Shown: positions 7,558-13,445 of the stretch, in pieces
How positions within the stretch are numbered: the first letter of the stretch is position 1
How the letters are laid out: each line of letters starts with the position of its first letter
Source: Anaerolineales bacterium
Lineage (GTDB): Bacteria; Chloroflexota; Anaerolineae; B4-G1; DUEL01
Assembly (NCBI GenBank): GCA_015662065.1
Contig: DQUX01000071.1
Coordinates: forward strand, 1-19,983
DNA length: 19,983 nucleotides
Direction of reading: 5' to 3'
Notes under the pieces: generated by a model
Database searches by the model: none
Seen by the model: only the letters and a program-made list of their open reading frames with translations
Told to the model about the DNA's origin: nothing
Translations under genes and position numbers: made by a program

Positions 7558-7571
7558 CGCTGAGAACGCCG
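7510..7571 (+). repeat. period-9 degenerate tandem repeat forming the end of lon
   Basis: Nonamer units CACTGAGGG, CGCTGAGGA, CACTGAAAG, CACCGAAAA and CACTGAATA follow one another, then GCGCTGAGAACGCCG. Read as codons they give the xTE tripeptide series at the Lon C-terminus, and the array supplies the TAG stop. Its right end (7557-7571) recurs inverted at 7721-7735 with 14 of 15 bases matching. Confidence 0.8.
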
Positions 7572-7585
7572 GGAGTTCAGTTTTT
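7560..7585 (+). terminator. weak terminator-like hairpin after lon
   Basis: CTG..AAC (7560-7567, with a 2-nt bulge) can pair with GTTCAG (7575-7580), followed at once by TTTTT (7581-7585). The stem is short and imperfect, so terminator function is tentative. Confidence 0.3.
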
Positions 7586-7622
7586 CAGTGCCAGGACTGG
7601 CGCAGTCTCATCGGTTCTCACC

Positions 7623-7745
7623 ATCGCAAGTGCGCAAGCCCTGTCACAGAGTTTGGGGACCCTTTTCGTGTTCCTCTGTGCCTCTATGGTGTTTCGTTCG
7701 CCACAAGTGCGTAACCCCGTCGGTGTTCTCAGCGCCTCAGTGCTC
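7623..7745. repeat. intergenic repeat cluster between convergent lon and the SpeE-fold gene
   Basis: The gap holds an imperfect direct repeat, CAAGTGCGCAAGCCCTGTC near 7627 and CAAGTGCGTAACCCCGTC near 7703. Between them is a nonamer-type stretch (gtgttcctctgtgcctct, about 7668-7685), and at the end an inverted copy of the lon-end repeat (7721-7743). That last copy encodes the final residues and stop of the minus-strand gene. No ORF or RNA gene was seen. Confidence 0.6.
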
Positions 7746-8442
7746 CCCCCGCCCGGTAGATGAAATACTCCGTCTTTCGCCCCTCCGCCTTCTCTTCCAC
7801 CACCACCTCATCCGCCCAGGCGAAGGTGTGTTCCAGCTCCGCCAGGAAGTCCGACGCCTGCTCCGCCGCCCACACGGCCAACACCCCACCGGGGGCCAGG
7901 AGGTCCTGCATCCGCTCCAGCGCCGGCCGACCGTATACCGCTGCGTTTTCCTCCAGCACCAGCCAGGTGGGGCCGTTGTCCACGTCCAGGAGGATCGCGT
8001 CGTAGGGACCGGTGGTCATCTCCAGGTAACGGGCCAGGTCCGCCACCACCACCTGCACTCGCTCGTCGGCCAGCGATTCCCCGTTCAGCGGGCCAAAGTG
8101 GATGCGGGCCCACTCCACGATGAGGGGCTCCACCTCCACCACCTCCACCCGCGCTACCCCCGGATGTTCCAGGACAGCCTGGAGGGTGTACCCCATCCCC
8201 AGCCCGCCGACCAGCACGCGCAGTCCCGACTGCCCTGGGCCGGGTCGAAGGACGCGCCTGCCCAGAGGCTCTAACCCCAGGAAAGCCAGTTGCCGGGCGG
8301 AGAGACCGTTGGTGCTGGCCATCAGGAAGACGCCGTTAAAGATGATCTCGTAGATGGGCTCCCCGTCGGCCTCCTCCCGCCGCCGCAGCACCACCTCCCC
8401 CCGCTCCGTCTCCTCCCGCGCCAGCACCACCGGTTCACTCAC
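7729..8442 (-). CDS. spermidine-synthase-fold protein (SAM-dependent methyltransferase-like)
   Basis: 237 residues starting at GTG (8442) in a GTGA overlap with the stop of the upstream membrane-protein gene, hence translationally coupled to it. The Rossmann-fold nucleotide site is clear: VLVGGLGMGYTL (motif I), then EVVEVEPLIVEWAR with the acidic residue that binds the ribose, and YDAILLDVDNGP. A short N-terminal beta region (GEVVLRRREE...IYEIIFNGVFLM) is like the tetramerisation strands of SpeE. The aminopropyl-transferase active site normally has YD.I..D..DP; here the stretch reads LLDVDNGP. It is therefore probably not a true spermidine synthase but a related SAM-using enzyme of unknown substrate. 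The last residues (ALRR) and the stop come from a dispersed repeat. Confidence 0.8.
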   Translation of the reverse strand: MSEPVVLAREETERGEVVLRRREEADGEPIYEIIFNGVFLMASTNGLSARQLAFLGLEPLGRRVLRPGPGQSGLRVLVGGLGMGYTLQAVLEHPGVARVEVVEVEPLIVEWARIHFGPLNGESLADERVQVVVADLARYLEMTTGPYDAILLDVDNGPTWLVLEENAAVYGRPALERMQDLLAPGGVLAVWAAEQASDFLAELEHTFAWADEVVVEEKAEGRKTEYFIYRAGGALRR

Positions 8443-9320
8443 CGCTCCTCCCCCTCCGCGCCCCTCTCCCCCAGCATTCTTCGCGCAAACTGGTGCAGGG
8501 CGTAACACTCCAACGCGAAGGGCGGGAACCCCAGCATCCCCAGGATCGGCATTCGGAAGTAGTAGACCCCGAAGTCCAGCGGCCAGGGGAGGGTGTACCG
8601 CCAGCCGGCCATGGCCCAGTAGTTCCAGAACTCCCACAGCAGGCCGCAGATGCCCCCCGCTGCCAGGAGTAGGTAGATGGGCCGAGGGTTCCCCTCCTCC
8701 CAGGCCCGGTAGAGGGAGGGGGCACCCAGCGCCCGGTTGATCGGCTCCAAGAGGAGGATGAACCCCACCCAGACGAAGGCGAAAGTATAGGGGGTGATCT
8801 CCAGGGGGAGAAGCGGCGGGATGGTCAGGAAGGCAGTCCCCAATAGGAAGGAGAGGGAGAGCCAGAGGGAGGACATCTCCCGGGGCTGCCGCCGCGCGTT
8901 CCGAAACAGCCCCAGTCCGTCCAGCACGTCGGCCGTCTCGAAGATGCCGGGGAAGATGGTGGCGAAGGACCACAGGTAGGCCCAGTCCCGCGCCCAGGGG
9001 TTATCCGGCACGCCCACGTAGTACCAGTTGCGCAACCGGAGGTTATAGACCTCGAAGATCAGCCAGAGGCCGGCCGAGAGCCAGGCCAGCAGCAGCATCT
9101 CCCGGGGACGGTTATGGATCCAGGAGCGGCCCCGCAGCCGGAGGGAAAGCCCGTCGGCGAAGAGGATGTAGCCGGTCCAGACGATGGGGGTGAACCACCG
9201 GCCGATGAGGGGCTGGCGGGCGAAAAGGCAGATCTCGGCGACGACGACGATGGCCGCGCCCAGCCAGCCGTACCAAGGAAAGCGCTGCTCGTTACTCGTT
9301 GCTGGTTGCTGGTTATCCAT
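8439..9320 (-). CDS. uncharacterised integral membrane protein (about 8 TM helices)
   Basis: 293 residues, family not recognised. Hydrophobic segments lie near residues 15-34, 42-59, 74-93, 112-133, 150-172, 177-199, 215-237 and 252-275. Notable conserved-looking polar/aromatic patterns are WTGYILFADGLSLR, LWLIFEVYNLRLRNWYYVG, LLWEFWNYWAMAGWRY and MPILGMLGFPPFALECYALH, with several Glu and Trp residues inside predicted helices, as in membrane enzymes rather than simple transporters. The start has an excellent SD (AAGGAGGTG, 5 nt before the ATG). That start makes the N-terminal segment DNQQPATSNEQ, encoded by a heptanucleotide repeat, genuinely translated. It overlaps the downstream SpeE-fold gene by 4 nt, suggesting that the two act together. 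Orthologue searches and structure prediction would be needed for a function. Confidence 0.85.
   Translation of the reverse strand: MDNQQPATSNEQRFPWYGWLGAAIVVVAEICLFARQPLIGRWFTPIVWTGYILFADGLSLRLRGRSWIHNRPREMLLLAWLSAGLWLIFEVYNLRLRNWYYVGVPDNPWARDWAYLWSFATIFPGIFETADVLDGLGLFRNARRQPREMSSLWLSLSFLLGTAFLTIPPLLPLEITPYTFAFVWVGFILLLEPINRALGAPSLYRAWEEGNPRPIYLLLAAGGICGLLWEFWNYWAMAGWRYTLPWPLDFGVYYFRMPILGMLGFPPFALECYALHQFARRMLGERGAEGEER
9291..9318 (-). repeat. four-unit heptanucleotide repeat in the N-terminus of the 8-TM protein
   Basis: Plus-strand units GTTACTC, GTTGCTG, GTTGCTG and GTTATCC (7 nt each). On the minus strand it encodes residues 2-10 or so of the membrane protein (DNQQPATSN). Confidence 0.75.
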
Positions 9321-9400
9321 ATCGCACCTCCTTCCGTCCAGGCCCGGTGACTCTCCCCAAAGTACGGTTCAACAGGACGTGCATAGCAACGCCTGATGCT

Positions 9401-9889
9401 TCAGGCCTCAGGCCCCAGCTCCTCCTCCGACACCACCTCCACCCCCGCCCGACGCAGCAGCGCGGCGGCGACTCCCTGGCCGGGGATCAGCCGGCCGGAG
9501 TGGGTCCCGTCGTAGATCTGGCAGGAGCCGCAGGAGGGGCTGTGGGCCTTGAGCACCGCCACCTTCGCCCCGAAGCGGAGGGCCGCCTCCAGCGTCGCTT
9601 CCGCCCCCCGCAGGTAGGCCGCCGTCACGTCCTCCCCGTCAGTGGTAAGCACTCGTGCCCGTCCCTCCAGCACCTCCTCGCCGCTGCCCCCCACGATCTC
9701 GGCCGGAGGGCGGGGAATCGGCAGCCCCCCCGCTACCTCCGGGCAGACCGGCACCACGCACCCCCGGGCGGCCAGCCGCACCAGCTCCTCCACCGGCCGG
9801 CCCTGCCCGTCGTAAGCGGTGGGCATCCCCAGCAGGCAGGCACTCACCAGCCAGGTCTCATCCGTCGCCGTGTCTCCGCGTCCCCCCAT
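9401..9889 (-). CDS. DUF523 / TudS-family protein (thiouracil desulfurase-like, [4Fe-4S])
   Basis: 162 residues, typical for the family. Motifs: LVSACLLGMPTAYDG (14-28), VCPEVAGGLPIPRPPAEI (48-65) and LKAHSPSCGSCQIYDG (113-128). Cysteines 18, 49 and 120 are the conserved ones expected to hold the iron-sulfur cluster; Cys44 and Cys123 are additional. Characterised TudS removes sulfur from 2-thiouracil, and the fold may serve other desulfuration reactions. The ATG at 9889 is the first good start after the znuB stop (13 nt away), with a weak GCGGG-type SD inside a period-9 repeat. It therefore looks like the fifth gene of the zinc-uptake operon. The substrate here is unproven. Confidence 0.85.
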   Translation of the reverse strand: MGGRGDTATDETWLVSACLLGMPTAYDGQGRPVEELVRLAARGCVVPVCPEVAGGLPIPRPPAEIVGGSGEEVLEGRARVLTTDGEDVTAAYLRGAEATLEAALRFGAKVAVLKAHSPSCGSCQIYDGTHSGRLIPGQGVAAALLRRAGVEVVSEEELGPEA

Positions 9890-9905
9890 TCCCGCGTCCC
9901 GCTCA
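9868..9905. repeat. period-9 degenerate repeat across the znuB end / tudS-like start
   Basis: C/T-rich nonamer-like units on the plus strand (tccgcgtcc, ccccattcc, cgcgtcccg) run through the znuB stop, the 13-nt gap and the first codons of the tudS-like gene. Copies are degenerate, so the boundaries are approximate. Confidence 0.45.
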
Positions 9906-10745
9906 TCTCCTCCTGGCCCACTCCCACACCAGCCCCCGCCGGGGGGAGAGGAGGAGGGCCACCAGGAAGAGGACCGTGCAGACCAGCACCGCCGCCGGGC
10001 CGGAGGCGACGTTGACATAGAACGAGAGGTAAAGACCGGCAACGGCGGAGAGGCTGCCGAAGAGGGCCGCCAGCCCCATCATCGCCGGCATCCGCCGGGT
10101 GAGTATATAGGCAGTGGCCGCCGGGGTGACCAGCATCGCCACCATCAACGCCACCCCCACCGTCTGCAGAGAGACCACCACCGTCACGGCGAGCATCACC
10201 AGGAGCAGATAGTGGAGGAGGGTCGTCGGCAGCCGCAGCATCCTCGCCAACACCGGGTCGAAGGCCAGCACCAGGAACTCCTTGTAGAAGGCCGCCACCA
10301 GCAGAAGGACCAGCCCGCCCAGGCCGGCCGTCAGCCAGAGATCGGCGGTGGAGACGCCCAGGACGTTGCCGAAGAGAAAGTGGGTCAGGTCTACGCTGTA
10401 GGTCTCCACTGTGCTGAGCAGGGCGATCCCCAGGGCGAAGGCCCCGGAGAAGATGATGCCGGTGGCGGTATCCTCCTTAAGGTGGCCTCGGCGGGTCAGG
10501 GTGCCGATCCCCACCGCCGCTATCACGCCGGTGACCAGTGCGCCAGCGAAGAGAGGCCAGCGGGCCAGGTACGCCACCGCCACGCCGGGCAGGATGGCGT
10601 GGGCCAGCGCGTCCCCGAAAAAGGCCATCCCCTTCACCACCACATAGGTGCCCAGGACCGCGCAGACCGTCCCTACCAGCAGCGAGGCGAGCAGTCCCCG
10701 CACCATAAAAGAATACGCCAGCGGCTCCAGCAACCAGTGTGTCAT
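9903..10745 (-). CDS. znuB: metal (zinc) ABC transporter permease, ABC-3 family
   Basis: 280 residues, 8-9 hydrophobic helices, normal for ZnuB/MntB/TroC permeases that move zinc or manganese across the cytoplasmic membrane. Family patterns: LGTYVVVKGMAFFGDALAHAILPG (about 31-54), DTATGIIFSGAFALGIAL, VDLTHFLFGNVLG, and SLQTVGVALMVAMLVTPAATAY near 190-210. The start has a strong SD (AGGGAGGT, 3 nt). It follows znuC by 64 nt, a gap that contains a perfect GC hairpin, and precedes the tudS-like gene by 13 nt. Zinc specificity is inferred from the neighbouring Zur-type regulator and the His-rich ligand set of the binding protein; manganese cannot be excluded. Confidence 0.92.
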   Translation of the reverse strand: MTHWLLEPLAYSFMVRGLLASLLVGTVCAVLGTYVVVKGMAFFGDALAHAILPGVAVAYLARWPLFAGALVTGVIAAVGIGTLTRRGHLKEDTATGIIFSGAFALGIALLSTVETYSVDLTHFLFGNVLGVSTADLWLTAGLGGLVLLLVAAFYKEFLVLAFDPVLARMLRLPTTLLHYLLLVMLAVTVVVSLQTVGVALMVAMLVTPAATAYILTRRMPAMMGLAALFGSLSAVAGLYLSFYVNVASGPAAVLVCTVLFLVALLLSPRRGLVWEWARRR

Positions 10746-10777
10746 CGGACCTCCCTATACCGAACCAGGGGCGTAGG

Positions 10778-10795
10778 GGCGCGATGAATCGCGCC
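10778..10795. repeat. perfect hairpin, possible dispersed palindromic element
   Basis: GGCGCGAT (10778-10785) and ATCGCGCC (10788-10795) form an 8-bp inverted repeat, in RNA a GGCGCGA-UGAA-UCGCGCC stem. It lies between znuC and znuB and resembles in layout the hairpin at 13268-13291. It may modulate relative expression of the two genes. Confidence 0.5.
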
Positions 10796-10809
10796 TGTCC
10801 CCCCGCGGC

Positions 10810-11604
10810 TCATCGCGCCACCTCCTCCCCCATCGAACAGTGGCCGTCCCCCAGCATCACCAGCCCCCGTTCATGCTCCCAGACCGCCAGTTGTCCTCCG
10901 TAGGCCCGGTGGAGGACGTCCGGGCAGAAAACCTCCTGGGGCGGCCCATAGGCGATGACCTCCCGGTTGAGCAGAAGGACCCGGTCGAACCGGTCGGCGG
11001 CCAGGTTCAGGTCGTGGGTGGAGAGGAGGATGGTTATCCCCCCCTCCTTGAACCGCTCCAGCAGGTCCAGGATTGCCTGCTCGCTGGTGGCGTCCACCCC
11101 GGCGAAGGGCTCATCCATCAGCAGGATCTCCGCCTCCTGGGCCAGGGCCCGGGCGATGAAGACCCGCTGTTGTTGCCCGCCGGAGAGTTCGCCGATCTGC
11201 CGATCGGCCAGGTCCTGTATTCCCACCTGTGCCAGAGCCCGCCGCACCACCTCCCGGTCCTGCCGCGATGGCCACCGCAGCCAGCCCATCCGGCCGATGC
11301 GGCCCATCATCACCACATCCGCCGCCGTCACCGGAAAGGAGAAATCCACCTCTCCCTGCTGGGTGACGTAGCTGATCTCCACCGGCTCCCGATGCGGGTC
11401 GCAGCCCATAACCCTCACCCGACCGACGCGGAGCGGCAGTAGGCCGGCGATGACCTTGAAGAGCGTGGACTTGCCCGCGCCGTTCGGCCCCACGACGGCG
11501 ACCTGCTCCCCGCCGAACACGGAGAAAGAGACCCTTTCCAGCGCCGCTGTGTTATCATAGCCGGCGGTGACTTCCTCAACGCGCAAGACTTCGCATCTGT
11601 TCAT
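10810..11604 (-). CDS. znuC: metal (zinc) ABC transporter ATP-binding protein
   Basis: 264 residues from ATG 11604. Full ABC ATPase set: Walker A GPNGAGKS (39-46), Q-loop glutamine in VTQQGEV (82-83), signature LSGGQQQR (140-147), Walker B LLMDEP (161-166) and switch histidine 197 in STHDL. It powers the ZnuB permease. An in-frame ATG 22 codons upstream (11670) is possible, but the intervening residues (RRQATGEKREA) come from a heptanucleotide repeat and precede the first conserved strand, so 11604 is preferred although its SD is poor. The gene begins 105 nt after znuA, the widest gap in the zur-znu-tudS run. Confidence 0.93.
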   Translation of the reverse strand: MNRCEVLRVEEVTAGYDNTAALERVSFSVFGGEQVAVVGPNGAGKSTLFKVIAGLLPLRVGRVRVMGCDPHREPVEISYVTQQGEVDFSFPVTAADVVMMGRIGRMGWLRWPSRQDREVVRRALAQVGIQDLADRQIGELSGGQQQRVFIARALAQEAEILLMDEPFAGVDATSEQAILDLLERFKEGGITILLSTHDLNLAADRFDRVLLLNREVIAYGPPQEVFCPDVLHRAYGGQLAVWEHERGLVMLGDGHCSMGEEVAR

Positions 11605-11636
11605 CGCTTCTCGCTTCTCTCCTGTCGCTTGTCGCC
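11605..11636 (-). repeat. heptanucleotide repeat immediately upstream of znuC
   Basis: Plus-strand units CGCTTCT, CGCTTCT, CTCCTGT and CGCTTGT (11605-11632), then CGCC. The array ends at the ATG of znuC and occupies the place where an SD would be expected. Confidence 0.7.
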
Positions 11637-11673
11637 GGCCGCATATCCCTTCTTGGGGATCGCCAGCCATTCA

Positions 11674-11720
11674 CCGCGTCCCTGCGCTCCCCATCTCCAT
11701 GTCTCCCCGTCACCTCCCCC
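11674..11720. repeat. period-9 degenerate repeat at the znuA 3' end
   Basis: C/T-rich nonamer-like units (cgcgtccct, gcgctcccc, atctccatg, tctccccgt) on the plus strand. The TGA stop of znuA (11710-11712) lies within it. Same style as 9868-9905. Confidence 0.5.
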
Positions 11721-12690
11721 CTCCCAACGCCTCGACGATCGCCCGCACGTCGTACTCCATCAGCGCGATGTAACTCTCCACGCCGCTGCCCGGTTCGCCC
11801 AGGGAGCCGGTGTAGAGGGGGACCAGGGCGACACCGGTATCCTGGGCAACCTGCCGGGCCAGCACCGGGTTGACGGTGTTCTCGGCGAAGACCGCTGGCA
11901 CCCCCTGCCGGAGAATGGCCTCCTCCAGTTGAGCGATGTCCTGAGCCGAGGGCTCCGCCGAGGGACTCACCGGGTAGACCGTGCCGACCTGCTGGAAGCC
12001 GTACCGATCGGCGAAGTAGCCGAAGGCGGGGTGGTTGGTGACCAGCCTCCGGTTCTCCTCCGGTACCGTCGCCACCTGCTCGACGATCCACCGATCCAGC
12101 GTTTCCAGCTCCTGTCGGTAGTCCGCCGCGTTGACAGCATAGGTATCCGCGTGAGCCGGGTCCAGCGCGGAGAGCGCCGCCTCGATGCTCTCCACCCAGG
12201 TCATCACATTGCGCACGTCGAACCAGACGTGGGGGTCGGATTGGCCGGCCTGGCGGGGGTGCTGGCGCGGTTGAATCCCCGCCGACACGGAGACGACGGG
12301 GCGATCCCCCCCGACGTTCTCCAGCATCTCCTCCAGGAAGGTCTCCAATCCCAGCCCGTTGACGAAGAGGACGTGGGCGTCCGCCACGGCGGCCAGGTCC
12401 GAAGGGCGGGGCTGGTAGGTGTGGGGCTCGACCCCGGGCCGCAGCAACACCGTCAGCTCGACGGCGTCCCTCCCCACCTGGGCGACCACATCCCCGACGA
12501 TGGTCGTCGTCGCCGCCACCCGCAACCGCTCCCCCGCCGCCAGTGGGACGGGGGTGAGGGCTGCCTCCTCCGCTCGCGGCGTCCGTGCCGGCGTGCAGGC
12601 CGTGGCGAGCAATGTCTGAACCGCAAAGGCCGCAAAGAGCGCAAAGAGATAGAGCTTCCTTGTATTCTTTACGGTTTTCATCCTTTTCAT
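11710..12690 (-). CDS. znuA: zinc ABC transporter substrate-binding lipoprotein
   Basis: 326 residues of the cluster A-I (ZnuA/TroA/PsaA) family, which captures Zn or Mn outside the membrane. A basic N-terminus and hydrophobic stretch end in a plausible lipobox (LLATAC, Cys32). Metal-ligand positions: His90 (VEPHTYQP), His154 (DPHVWFD) and His220 (TNHPAFGYF). The third His, where Mn receptors have Glu, points to zinc. The usual fourth ligand Asp in the Y/F-T-D-S motif is missing: the sequence reads LYTGSLGEPG (Gly295). The His-rich loop is very short (QPRQHPRQAGQ). The ATG overlaps the zur stop (ATGA), with AGGAG just upstream, so translation is coupled. The signal-peptide core LFALFAAFAVQ is encoded by a nonamer repeat. 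Confidence 0.92.
   Translation of the reverse strand: MKRMKTVKNTRKLYLFALFAAFAVQTLLATACTPARTPRAEEAALTPVPLAAGERLRVAATTTIVGDVVAQVGRDAVELTVLLRPGVEPHTYQPRPSDLAAVADAHVLFVNGLGLETFLEEMLENVGGDRPVVSVSAGIQPRQHPRQAGQSDPHVWFDVRNVMTWVESIEAALSALDPAHADTYAVNAADYRQELETLDRWIVEQVATVPEENRRLVTNHPAFGYFADRYGFQQVGTVYPVSPSAEPSAQDIAQLEEAILRQGVPAVFAENTVNPVLARQVAQDTGVALVPLYTGSLGEPGSGVESYIALMEYDVRAIVEALGGGR
12621..12647 (-). repeat. nonanucleotide repeat inside the znuA signal-peptide region
   Basis: Plus-strand units CCGCAAAGG, CCGCAAAGA and GCGCAAAGA (3 x 9 nt). On the minus strand the units read TTTGCG-type triplet phases and give the xFA tripeptide series in the hydrophobic core of the signal peptide. Confidence 0.75.
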
Positions 12691-13169
12691 TGCTCCTGCT
12701 CCTCCTGGCAGGCCGGGCAGAGTCCGAAGAGCTCCAGCCAGTGATCCTGAACGGTGAAGCCGGTCCGACGTTCCATCTCTTCGACCACCTCCTCCAGGCC
12801 CCTGCAGGGGAACTCCACCGCCCGGTGGCAGGACCGGCAGATCAGGTGGTGGCCCGGCTGGTGTAGGTCGGCCCGCAGATAGACCTGACCTCCCTCCTCG
12901 ATGCGGAGGCGGCGGACCAACCCCAGCTCGACCAGCAGGTTCAGGGTGCGGTAGACGGTGACCAGCCCTGTGTGGGGGTGGCGGTCGCGGGCCAGTCGGT
13001 GGATCTCCGCGGCCGTCAACGCCGCGTCCGCCTGAGCGACCACCTCCAGCACGGCCCGACGTGGCCGAGTGAGCCGGTGCCCGGCCCGTCGTACCGCTCT
13101 CTGCCAGCCCTCCAGACCCCCGGAGGCCGGGGAGGGGAACGCTGTGCCGCCTAACGTATTGAAACTCAT
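12687..13169 (-). CDS. zur: Fur-family metalloregulator, probably Zur (zinc uptake repressor)
   Basis: 160 residues from ATG 13169. Fur fold: a winged-helix DNA-binding half (about 20-98, with LTAAEIHRLARDRHP and LVTVYRTLNLLVELGLVRR) and a dimerisation half with a structural zinc site made of Cys111/Cys114 (LICRSC) and Cys151/Cys154 (LCPAC), plus the H-rich stretch HQPGHH (103-108). As first gene of the znu operon it is most simply a zinc sensor that represses uptake when zinc is ample. The ATG lies 10 nt after a perfect -10 box and inside a 21-bp palindrome, so the gene is expected to be autoregulated and nearly leaderless. Upstream in-frame extension to 13304 crosses the promoter and is rejected. 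Fur or Mur specificity is less likely given the gene context. Confidence 0.9.
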   Translation of the reverse strand: MSFNTLGGTAFPSPASGGLEGWQRAVRRAGHRLTRPRRAVLEVVAQADAALTAAEIHRLARDRHPHTGLVTVYRTLNLLVELGLVRRLRIEEGGQVYLRADLHQPGHHLICRSCHRAVEFPCRGLEEVVEEMERRTGFTVQDHWLELFGLCPACQEEQEQ

Positions 13170-13177
13170 TTTCAATA
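13157..13177. promoter_or_regulatory. candidate Zur operator (10-1-10 palindrome) over the zur start site
   Basis: On the minus strand the arms TATTGAAAAT and AGTTTCAATA flank one G; 9 of 10 arm pairs match. It begins 2 nt after the -10 box, covers the predicted transcription start (about 13173) and the ATG. Size and symmetry, and the TGAAAAT-n-ATTTTCA-like core, fit Fur/Zur boxes. Confidence 0.8.
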
Positions 13178-13179
13178 AG

Positions 13180-13207
13180 ATTATACCATCCCCCTTGCCG
13201 CTGTCAA
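13180..13207 (-). promoter_or_regulatory. promoter of the zur-znuACB operon
   Basis: Minus strand consensus TTGACA (13207-13202), 16 nt, consensus TATAAT (13185-13180): the strongest promoter match in the window. Predicted start is about 4 nt before the zur ATG. Confidence 0.85.
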
Positions 13208-13267
13208 GCGGGCGTAGGGCGATCGCATTTTCCGGGTTAGCGCGCCAAAGCGTTGTAGCGCAGGCGC

Positions 13268-13291
13268 GCCCGCGAATAGGGATTCGCGGGC
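13268..13291. repeat. perfect 10-bp hairpin in the divergent intergenic region
   Basis: GCCCGCGAAT (13268-13277) and ATTCGCGGGC (13282-13291) around a 4-nt loop. It is the only clear structure in 13208-13445, the 238 nt between the two divergent promoters. That stretch holds no ORF with support. A TTGACA at 13361-13366 has no matching -10. Possibly a dispersed palindromic element related to 10778-10795. Confidence 0.55.
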
Positions 13292-13445
13292 TCCTCTCAT
13301 GCAATGGTCCTATCCTGGGGGCGGATTCGGGCAGCTATTCAGATAGTTCCCTGTGCCGGTTTGACAGGTGCGTTGCGCCTCATCGCGCCGGCCAGAGAAT
13401 TCGCCAGCGGTATCCAATCTGACACGCCCCTCTCGGTTCCGGCTT

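Noticed and set aside
7510..7745. CRISPR-like array
   Set aside because: The repeats are 9-nt contiguous units without spacers, and no cas genes are present.
8443..8973. Longer N-terminus for the SpeE-fold gene
   Set aside because: The extension is antisense-like in composition, overlaps the membrane-protein gene, and the GTG at 8442 forms a classic GTGA coupling.
9391..9406. GCCTGA / TCAGGC hairpin at the tudS-like stop codon as a terminator
   Set aside because: Only a 6-bp stem with no T-run on the minus strand, and the stop codon is part of it; probably chance.
13170..13304. N-terminal extension of zur
   Set aside because: It would translate through the consensus -10 and -35 boxes; Fur homology begins after the ATG at 13169.
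13361..13366. Consensus TTGACA as a second promoter for the kinase operon
   Set aside because: No -10-like hexamer lies 15-19 nt downstream.
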